DNA of 64,000 bases from the NCBI GenBank assembly GCA_047967505.1, contig CM106539.1; one strand, written 5' to 3'. The notes beneath the pieces are model-generated. The model was not told the origin of the DNA. It saw only the letters and a program-made list of their open reading frames with translations, and did not search any database. The translations under genes and the position numbers were made by a program. Positions 46,143 through 54,690 of this stretch are shown here, in pieces (position 1 is the stretch's first letter; each line of letters opens with the position of its first letter). This DNA is from Dipteris shenzhenensis. Taxonomy: Eukaryota > Polypodiophyta > Polypodiopsida > Gleicheniales.

Positions 46143-46200
46143 CGCGAGTGTGTGTGTGTGTGTGTGAGGAGCGATGGCGTGTGTGTGTGTGTGAGGAGTT
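45908..46200. repeat. Compound (TC)n (TG)n (GA)n microsatellite block
   Basis: (TC)15 at 45908, (GT/GC)n to about 45985, (GA)n at 45987-46011, then after a short unique stretch (TG)n and (GC)n at 46110-46215. It lies between the LINE-A tail and the LINE-D leader. Confidence 0.95.
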
Positions 46201-46284
46201 GGTGTGTGTGTGACGGTCGTGAGAGGAGAGGAGAGGAGTGCTCGCTGATCAGCGTCGTCTGGGATAGTTTGGCGCCTGCCATTT

Positions 46285-46645
46285 TGTCCGTACCACCGTA
46301 CGGCCGTCGTACGGTTTCCGTACGAAGCTAGCGTCAGCATTCCGTTCCATCGAGGCTCCGTTCAATCTTGCACGACAGTTCGTACCTGCAGTCTTCCTTC
46401 TCAAATTCCGTACAGCTCGTCTGTACTTTCCCGTACAGTCGTCTATTTTTCTCGTCCGTACTGTTCCCGTACTAGTTCCCGTACAGTCGTTTGAATTTTC
46501 CGTACACAGTCTGTTTTCCCGTACAGCCTGTCAGCAGTCCCGTACAGTTTGTCATTTCTTTCCTGCAATCTCTCCTTCTGTCCGTACAGTTCTGTCAGTT
46601 TCTTTGTGCCACCGTACAGTGCGTCAGTTCAGCCTCCGTACAGCC
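46285..46645 (+). promoter_or_regulatory. Array of CCGTACAG motifs in LINE-D leader
   Basis: Seventeen GTAC sites in about 360 bp, sixteen of them CGTAC and eight the full CCGTACAG, separated by short pyrimidine-rich linkers. GTAC within CCGTAC is the core bound by plant SBP-box (SPL) transcription factors and by the related copper-response regulators. The array stands 65-430 bp upstream of the LINE-D ORF1 ATG at 46712, where an internal LINE promoter would be. Regulation is inferred, not shown. Confidence 0.5.
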
Positions 46646-46711
46646 TGCCAGCCCTTCTTTGTGCTCAGTCCGATTCTCGCTGTTTGATGTCTGTTGAATC
46701 CCTTAGCCGCC

Positions 46712-47838
46712 ATGGCAGAACCAAACAAGTACTATGTCAAGAGAGCCCTCTCTCCTGAACCCAAAAGACAATCAAGGGAAACCTCTTCCCCATAGCTCCT
46801 TCTTCTGAAGATGCTTCCTATGTGTTTGATATGCTGAATGATGACTTTCAACAAAGTAGAAGGGAATGGATTCAACCTGCTCTGGAACTCACTTACAAAA
46901 TGAAGCTGCCATCTCTTGTGCAACCTTTGAAGAAGCTCTCTCAAACTGCAGTTATCATCTTTTTCCCAAGCAAAATTCCCTCTGCTAATGATGTGGGACA
47001 ATGGGTGAATTCTCTCCTAGGTGGATGCTATGTAGAAGGAGTCTATTTTGCCTCCCGAGGATTTTATGAAGTTCATCTTTTGGATGCTTTGACAAAACAA
47101 AAGATGCTGGAAATGTCTCCTTTATTTTTCGATCGCCAGATGGTGCATATCATGCCCTGGTCCCCTAATAAGGACTATCAGAACCTCATCAAGCATCATT
47201 CCCCCGTATGGGTTGAAGTGGTTGATTTTCCAGATTATATGAGAACAAAGCTTCCAGGTTTAGCTATGACATTGGGGCAAGTGATCTGTCCCCCTCGTCC
47301 CACAGGTAATAAAAATCGTTTTTGCATCTTATGGGATACTGATAGACCGACCCCTTCCTCTATTGCAGTTGAGATTGAGGGTGTTAATTTGGGCAAGAAA
47401 TATTTCACTTTAAAATGGGGCATTTTTGCTGGAGCTTGTTTTTCTTGTCACAAATCTGGGCATCTTGCTTCGGAGTGTCCCTCTATCCTTCATCCACCTC
47501 CTCCAGCTGCTATTCCTCTGCCATCTAATAAAGGAGGTCAGAAGACATATGTGGAAAAGATTGAAGCTAAAGGAGCAAAGCCTTCAGTTCATACAGGGAG
47601 CCAGGCCAATTCAGCTCAAAATAAGGATAAAGGCAAAAGCAAGTTAGGAGAAAATATTTCATCATCTCATGAGGGATGGCAGACTGCAAAGAAGACGGTG
47701 CCTCTCAAACAAAGACCTCTCCAATCTCGTAATTGGGATGCCTCTGCTCCTTCTCCAGGACAATCTTTCTACCTCTTCAAGCAGCCCCATCTCAAAGGCA
47801 TGGGTCAATGCAGTCAAGAAGGGTCTTCCCCTTTGTGA
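46712..47838 (+). pseudogene. LINE-D ORF1: DUF4283-like plus CCHC knuckle
   Basis: The ATG at 46712 in a strong context (CCGCCATGG) starts MAEPNKYYVKRALSPEP. After about 20 codons a frameshift is needed near 46765 to enter the long frame, which is open from there to 47838. It shows the plant L1 ORF1 layout: a DUF4283-like RNA-binding domain (WVNSLLGGCYVEGVYFASRG, FFDRQMVHIMPWSP, VWVEVVDFPDYMRT), then an intact zinc knuckle CFSCHKSGHLASEC and a Pro/Ser/Lys-rich tail. This protein class binds element RNA in the retrotransposition particle. Apart from the single frameshift it is the best-kept ORF1 in the window. Confidence 0.85.
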
Positions 47839-47955
47839 AGAAGATGATATTATCAGGGAATTGGAAGCTGAGGGTCAGCAAGACCCTGTGGCAATGGCAG
47901 AGGCTTGAGGCCTCCCGTTCTTTTGGAGACCGATCATTCTCTTGTATATATTTTC

Positions 47956-49390
47956 ATGCGTGCTTCTCTTAAATGTTTTTCCTATAATATACAGGGCCTC
48001 TGCAACCAGAATAAATGGAGGCTTCTTTGGCATTATATAAATACAACTCATCCGGATGTTGTGTGTCTGCAAGAGCATAATCAGCATTTTTTTGCTGGCC
48101 AGCATGGGTTTTCTTCTGGATATGATATATTTTATTCAGGATTTTATTCAGGATCTGAACAATTCTCTGGGCTGTGCATTTTAGCCAGACATGATCTGCA
48201 TATAATCATCTAGGTGGACGATGTGGATGATTATCCAATGTATGATCAATGGAGAGATTTTTGAAATAGGATCTTTGTATGCCTCTCAAAATTCAGCTTC
48301 CAGAGCTCAAATGTGGAGCTCCATAAAGCAATATCCTTGGTCCTCCAATGCTCTACTTTGTTATGATTTCAACAATTCTCCTCACTGGAAGGACAATACC
48401 ACTCATAAATCCCATATGCTGCCCTCTGAAATCCAGCAATGGGAACACATGACATCATTACTTCGATTTGCAGATTTATGGACAGCAACTCACCCTTCAG
48501 TGATGGGATTTACATATCATCATAATGCTTTTACAGATTATTGGGCCAGGCTTGATAGATATTATCTCATTCATGCTCAGCAATATGATGAATATACATG
48601 TCAGATGTGGACTGATTATTCACAACAATTATCTGATCACACTCCACTTTGGCTCACCCTTTCTTTTGGTATGCCTCTGGATGACTTGCAGCTCTCTTCA
48701 GTCAGAAATTTACAGGTTAATCAATTATATCTTTCTCATGAAAAATTTTAGCATATGATCAGACTGGCTTGCAGGCCATTGCTATCCCATGCTCAGGAGG
48801 ATCTGGAATTTGCTTGGATCTCTTTCATACATCGTATTCAAAATGTCATTAAGGAATATGGAAGATGGTACATGGCAGAAACCAGACAACATATCCAGTG
48901 GGCAAAATCATACAAGCAGTATTTGGTATAGATTAGTCATCAAAGATCTCTATCTGATTCTGAGCAGCATTTACTGTCTTGTGCTTCCTCCATAATTGAT
49001 GCCAATGATAAACGCAAGCTGTCCAAATGGCAGATTAGGGCCAGAGTTAAACCTATGCTAGATAAGGGCTGTTCCTCTAAATCTTTTTTTCGGAACTTAC
49101 ATGCACATAGACAAAGCCAATCTATCATGAGGGTAAGGAAATCAGATGGTCTTTGGACCCAGTCTCTCTCTCAGCTAGAAAAACAATGTCTGGATCATTT
49201 TCAGCTTCTTTTTTCTCAGCCATCTTATTCTACACCTCAGGTCGCATTGGCTCGTAACAGATTTACTGAGCTTGTTTCTCCCATTGTCTCCCCGCAAAAA
49301 GCCTCAATGCTGGAAATGTCCTTTTCAGATGATGAATTGGATGAAGCCCTTAAGCATTTGGGTAAACATAAATCCCCTAGCTGTGGATGA
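47956..49390 (+). pseudogene. LINE-D ORF2 endonuclease and RT start
   Basis: Endonuclease begins LKCFSYNIQGLCNQNKWRLL, DVVCLQEHNQHFF, and after stops LLCYDFNNSPHW (where GDFN is expected: C-Y-D-F-N), DYWARLDRYYL and SDHTPLWLTL. A linker (FFRNLHAHRQSQSIMRVRKS) and the RT N-terminus (DDELDEALKHLGKHKSPSCG) follow. It stops there: the sequence changes to LINE-A RT within about 60 bp, past a run of nine G at 49431-49439. Three or more frameshifts or stops. Confidence 0.85.
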
Positions 49391-49439
49391 GGTGATCGGA
49401 TCCTTTCGTGGAGGAGATCCTATTACGGGCTGGGGGGGG

Positions 49440-52139
49440 GGAAGCTGCCCATCCCCATCACAGATCCAGTAGTGTGGCATACATATGCATGCTCCCTCTA
49501 TGATGCCCCGGGGCAGGCACCGCCTGATATGTCCTCTATGCCCAGACCCACCACATGTCACTTGTTTACAGCACAAAATGTACGGGCTTCCCTCCTCCGG
49601 CTTCATAACCGAAGATCCCCAGATCATGAGGGACTATGCATCGAGCACTTTGCACATGGGCAGGAGGTCTTGACCCTGGTTCTAGCACAGCTATTCAACC
49701 ATGCAAAATGCGATGACTTCCCGCCTACCTGGAGCACTACTACCATAGTACCAATACACAAGGCAGGTGATCCCAAGGACACTAGAAACTACCGCACTCT
49801 TATGATTGGCCACACTTTGGCTAAGATATATGGGTCGGTACTAGAGAGGGAGATCAACAGCCACACAGAGGGTCACGGGCAACGGGCTCTTGGGCAGGAA
49901 TGTTTTCGAAGATAGCACTCCATCTTGGACCACATCTGCACCTTGAGGGCTATCACTGAGGAGGTGAAGTCGAGGCGCCAGAAAGTCTACAATTGTTTTG
50001 TAGACTTTCATAAGGCATTTGATACGGTCCCACGTTCCAGCCTGATCAGGAGGTTACAGGAGTTACAACTCCCGGAGATCATGATCTGGGGGGTTATGAG
50101 TTTATATGAGTCCGTCAGAGGGAGGGTGCGTGCCCCAGGAGGTCTATCAGATTAGTTTGAGAGCACTATCGGAGTGAAGTAAGGCTGCCCCCTCTCACTG
50201 ACTCTCTTCAAGCTCTATATCGATGAGATCACATCCTTTGTTGATTGCTCAGGCAGAGAGCATTCACTTCTAGCTGACCTAATGGTGCAGATACTGCTGT
50301 ACACAGATGACATAGTCCTCATATCATCCTCAGCAAAGGGATTGCAGAAACATCTAGAGGCTCTAAAGATGTTCCACAGAGAGAGAGAGACTTAACAGTT
50401 AACCTTGGAAAAACCAAGGTTATGATCTTCAACATCTCAGGAGCAGTGTCCTGTCGCCATAGCTTCACATACCGAGATGAGCCAGTGGAGATAGTGCAGT
50501 CTTACACATATTTGGGGGTAGTGTTCACCAGACCAAGTTTCATGACTACCCATGCAGGTACATCACAACTCACACGAGGACGGGGTGACCTGGCCCGACT
50601 AGAGGAGCGGTGCTTCTAGGCACACTTGCAGGACCCTTCGACAAAGGTTTGGATTTTTGACACCCTGATGAGACCAACTGCCATGTATGCAACATCTTTC
50701 TAGGGGAGTGACATTTCAGCGACAGAGTGGAAGAGATTTGAGAGGCTACAGGTGACTATGGGATCCAGGATGATTCAGAGCAAGCCCTCAATCCCCCATC
50801 AGATTATACAAGCAGAGTTTGCCATGACCCCTCTCCAAGTTGATGCCATCTTTCAAGCAATGACATTCCTCCACAGAGTCAGGGCCTTACCCTAGTGGAG
50901 ATTACCGAAGCTAGCATTGGAGTCTTCTAGGCGATTGGCCGAGAGCAGTGTTGATATAGCATGGTACGCACAGATATACACATGGTTTGGTAGTCACAAC
51001 TTACCCCCTTTCAATACAGCATGGATGCACCACCCGAGATGATACCACAAGATGAGATCAACCGTATCATACGGTTGAACCTCCTCCAGCTCCATACGTC
51101 TAGGGCTTCGGGGGGAGAGGAGTTCCCCACCAAGATCCAGTTCTACCATGACCACTTCCTGAGGGTCTTGGACTCGTCATTAGACCTCAGTACCTCAAGG
51201 ACAGGAGAGTCTCACATGCACTGAGAATCGCCATCGGGGATTGGCAAGTCTCATCACATTAGCTGAAAATTGAGGCAAGGAAAGCTGCAGGCATATCCAG
51301 AGAGCAGACTATGCTAGATGCAGGAGATCGAGACGAAGAAGCACTTTTTCTATGTCTGCCTAGTCTATTACGAGATCCGAGAGCGATATCACTGCCTCCT
51401 TCAGGAGGGCTATGGCTTTGGCCAGCTTACACGGTTGATCCATTTTCCAGACGAGGTTTGTGTTGGGCTCTATCTGATTGAGATGCGACGACAGAGAGAT
51501 ACACTAATGCGAAAGGCCAGAGAGCAGCATGGGGCGATGCCACAGGTCCCCGAGATCGACAAAACACAGACACATGTCACAGATTTATGTGCATCTGAGT
51601 CAGCTACCGGGGAGGCTAAGGGAGAGGAGCTTGATGAAATGAGAGCATCATGGATTAGCAGTGAGTCTCCGCCACGATGCTGCCAAACGAGAGGCACACA
51701 CTCCACATGCTACTCAGAGAGCGACCAGAGCACGCACGATCGACATTCGCCGCTCTATTTCAGCCCTCCTCAGAGGAGACTGTCAGAGACGAGGAGTCAC
51801 CCTTGACGTAGCCCATCGGATACAGAGATCGAGGAGACCACGCCCTCCACCACATCGAGAGACAACTAGACAGACACGAATACGAGAGCTCCTTACATCC
51901 AATCAGAGAGCCACCAAGGTACCTGGATATATGGAGCCTCGGTGTGTACTAGGAGCATTAGCTCTAAGCACCTAATACTCTTATGCTATTTTGCTACTCT
52001 ACTATTTCGCTTACGAGTTTAGCACTTTAGCTTTCAGCAAGGGCCTTAGTGAGCCCTGCCCATGGCAGCTTGTATGAGTTACTTTTTGGTTTTTGTACTT
52101 TGTCTCATAGGCCCACGAGGCCTCCTGCAGACGTTAATA

Positions 52140-52141
<2 letters not shown>
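49440..52141 (+). pseudogene. LINE-A RT to 3' end, plus
   Basis: Carries VWHTYACSLYDAPGQ, PTTCHLFTAQNVRAS, TTIVPIHKAGDPKDTRNYRT, GHTLAKIYGSVL, NCFVDFHKAFDTVPR, GVK-stop-GCPLSLTLFKLYIDEI, ILLYTDDIVLISS (YTDD instead of YADD) and DLTVNLGKTKVMIFNISG. Then the C-terminal region with QEIETKKHFFYVCLVYYEIR (51320-51375) and a distal TRQTRIRELLTSNQ (51865-51905). Several TAG codons and frameshifts. The 3' non-coding part ends GTCTCATAGGCCCACGAGGC, then CTCCTGCAGACGTTAATAC and (TC)n. Its 5' end joins LINE-D, so 46.2-52.18 kb reads as one hybrid LINE-D/LINE-A unit. Confidence 0.9.

Positions 52142-52180
<39 letters not shown>
52142..52180 (+). repeat. (TC)n tail of the 49.4-52.1 kb LINE
   Basis: Nineteen TC dinucleotides directly after GTTAATACA. 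The next unit begins right after it. Confidence 0.95.
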
Positions 52181-52182
<2 letters not shown>

Positions 52183-53576
52183 CTCTCCGCCTCAGCCCCC
52201 GCTCATCCTCTCTGCCTCTCTCTCCGTCAGCCCCTCTCTCTCTCTCTCAACCTCTCCGCCTCAGCCCCCGCTCATCCTCTCTGCCTCTCTCTCCGTCAGC
52301 CCCCGTCAGCCCTTGCTCCACCGTTAGCCCTCCATCAGTCCACGGTGGCTCCCCGCTCCACCTCCGCTAGCCCTCCACTAGCTCCCCGTCAGCCCCCGCT
52401 AGCCCTCCACTAGCTTTGCGGTAGCCCTCCGTCAGCCTCTGCTCCACCCTCGCAAGATCCTCTTTCGTAGCAGCAGCAGCGGTTCAAGGAGCAGCTCGCC
52501 TTTTTTTCACACAACCCTAGGCTGGGCTGAACCCCTAGCCCAGCTTAGGGGTTAGCTTCAACAAAGGGGTTTTCTCAGATTGATGCAGGCCAATATGGAG
52601 TTTCCCAAGACGAAGTTGTTCGTCTCTACCCCGACTAGCAAGCACTCCTCCGTTGCAGCAACACCTAGCCCCTATGCATTGACATTCAAAATCAACCCAC
52701 AGGAACAAATCTACTACCTACAGCATGAAATTAAAGAGCTCAGGCTTATGGTTGCAGCTCTTGGAAGAAAAGTGAAGGAGATGGAGAGCAAGGACAAGCA
52801 AGAGATTATTGCAGAGGTCATCCCCACCAACACCATGGAAAATGCAGCACATCCCCACCAACACCAACACTCGTTTCTACAGTCAAAGAGATGATCAAGA
52901 CTCAGGTTAGCTCAGCCAAGGAAGAGATGGCTATTGTGGCCAGCAATAAAATTAATAAAGCAGATGTCTATGCAGAAGTTAAAGATCAGGAAGCGGTAGT
53001 ACATAGCAAGAAAATACTACGCATTGGGGGGTTGCCCAAAGATTGCTGAGGCAGCTCTAGTGAGGATGTAGCTCTAACAGAAGATGAGAAAATATCATGC
53101 CTCAAGAAGAATATACCTCAAATTGAATGGAACGAAAACCACATTAGCTACATCGCTCAAAAGGGAACACAAGTGCAGGTTTATTTCAATGAAAGGATAG
53201 AGAGAGTCAATATCCTCCGACAGACAAATAAGCTGAAGGGTACAAAGATATGGATATCTAAGGAGCTCACTCCGACTCAGCTCAAACAAAGGAATAGTGA
53301 ACTCACCAAAGTCAAGGACGCACATAAAGCTGGAAAATGGGCAGTCTATCGAGATGGAATAGCATTAATCCGAGATTTCAAATCTAATCCTAAGGACCCT
53401 CAGTCTTAAACTGATGTAATCCTGATATAGGACTACAACTTAGAATTGTGCTTTAATAAGCTCGAGCTGAGTTGCCATGTGCACTCCTCGACCCTCTCTG
53501 GTTTATCCAGATGATGTAAGGATCTATATTTTGCACTTTGTCCCATAAGCCCGTGAGGCTTTCTGCGACGTTAATA
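52181..53576 (+). mobile_element. ORF1-only LINE unit, copy 2 (HAL1-like)
   Basis: Unit with a pyrimidine-rich leader (52181-52560; a block starting CTCTCCGCCTCAGCCCCCGC is duplicated 67 bp apart at 52183 and 52250). The ORF1 frame follows from about 52583: ANMEFPKTKLFVSTPTSKHS, coiled coil YLQHEIKELRLMVAALGRKV, then a frameshift. The RRM-like middle has LRIGGLPKD and YIAQKGTQVQVYFNERIERV. The C-terminal domain is KGTKIWISKELTPTQLKQRN and DAHKAGKWAVYRDGIALIRD, stopping at 53407-53409. This is the coiled coil-RRM-CTD plan of L1 ORF1p. No ORF2 follows; the 3' module (stem-loop 53547-53561, GCGACGTTAATAGATC) and (TC)n end the unit. Mammalian HAL1 elements have the same ORF1-only build. Confidence 0.75.
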
Positions 53577-53602
53577 GATCTCTCTCTCTCTCTCTCTCTC
53601 TC
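53577..53602 (+). repeat. (TC)n tail of ORF1-only copy 2
   Basis: TC run, then C8, ending the head-to-tail LINE array; ordinary intron sequence resumes at about 53610. Confidence 0.9.
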
Positions 53603-54066
53603 CCCCCCCCTAACACTTCATTGACAGCTCAGCTCAGATCTCTAGATCACTTACTTCTTGCTAGGAAGTGGTACTTGACCTAATCAAATAGCTGAGCTCA
53701 AACGGACTCAACTGAACACAGGCAGAGAAAATTAATGGATACGTAACCAAAACTTGTCTATGAGTAATCTGATATCAAATCCCCTTGACAAAAACTCCTG
53801 TCTGTTACTCCTAAAAACCATGTCCTGCAGAATGCAGTCAACTCTTCATTCACTCAGATTAACAATGACAGCAAAGCTGGAACATAAACCAAATGATTTA
53901 GGAGCTCTTCCCGCAGAACTCTGCTGTTATGAAAGTTCTTTAAAATACCATCAATTTTCCTTTAGGACATCCACTATCTTACATTATCTCAAATATATTA
54001 ACTAAAACTTTACAAACTCTGCAATAAAAAGTTGAGGATATAGTGAACCGAAGTATAGGAATTTAC
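53603..54066 (-). other. Intron 1 sequence next to exon 1
   Basis: No repeat or gene recognised; carries the exon-1 donor GTAAAT at 54066-54061. Confidence 0.4.
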
Positions 54067-54680
54067 CCCTCGTGAAGCTTCCGAAGTCCAGATGCTCGTG
54101 CCTGCACTTCCTTTGGATCAATTACAAAGAGATGCACCAGAAACCCTATGACTGCACTGATTAATGCAATGAGTAAATGAGCGACACGCCAACCAGCATA
54201 GCCCCCAAAATCATATCCTGCCAGAATTGTAGCCAACATACTGCCTCCTATGCCACCAAAACACCCAACTACACTCAGCCATCCAAATGCGAGTCCTCTT
54301 CCCCCTTCGCTGTGGCTGTCAGCAATAAAAGATTGTAATGATGGAATAACAATGGCAAGTCCCACTCCATTCACAGCCCTCCATACTGCACACTGCATAA
54401 ATGTCTGTGAGAAAGCCACACCTATCGTCGAGAATGCCCAAAAAAGAGTGCCAAACCCCACAACAGACGGCCTGGGGTAACGCAAAGCCAGTACGCCAGC
54501 CAAAGGAGAGGACAATGCCTGTACAAAACTGCGAATAAATGTAAGATACCCAAGCTGAGAAGGGCTTGCTCCAAAAGCTTGGCCAACTTCTCTGTACACA
54601 GCAGGTAGTAAAGTTTCATCAGCTTTTTCCATTATGGCAGCCAGGTTGATCAGAAACAATGAAACTGAAACGCCCCACAT
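54067..54680 (-). CDS. MFS transporter, Spinster/UNE2-like, exon 1 (residues 1-205)
   Basis: Encodes the N-terminal half of a major facilitator superfamily carrier of the plant Spinster/UNE2-like group, a membrane transporter whose substrate is not deducible here. Visible features: first membrane segment from about residue 4, then the group signature MEKADETLLPAVYREVG (17-33), the loop 2-3 region around LAGVLALRYPRP (60-71), RAVNGVGLAIVIPSLQSF (101-118), GWR (163-165) and a last hydrophobic segment ending in VIDPKE (187-191). The ATG at 54680 is preferred because family members often begin a few residues before the LINLA-type segment. The exon itself may begin at 54690, after TTTTCTGCAG, so a longer N-terminus is possible. 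The donor is GAGGG|GTAAAT. No stops or frameshifts, unlike every other long frame around it. Confidence 0.88.
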
Positions 54681-54690
54681 CTGTCTTGTC

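Larger units (their letters stand above)
6428..54690 (-). other. MFS transporter gene span with giant introns
   Basis: The whole locus on minus spans 48 kb: coding exons 54680-54067, 33699-33524 and 7047-6428, introns of 20,367 bp (54066-33700) and 26,476 bp (33523-7048). All four splice sites are GT-AG. Phase is exact at both junctions: exon 1 ends GG and exon 2 begins A, giving Gly; exon 2 ends G and exon 3 begins GT, giving Gly. The summed coding length is 1410 nt, or 469 codons plus stop. An AG acceptor after TTTTCTGCAG at 54691 suggests a further upstream exon, either 5'UTR or a short N-terminal exon, which I could not find. Introns filled with LINEs and LTR elements fit species with very large plant genomes. 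Confidence 0.88.
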
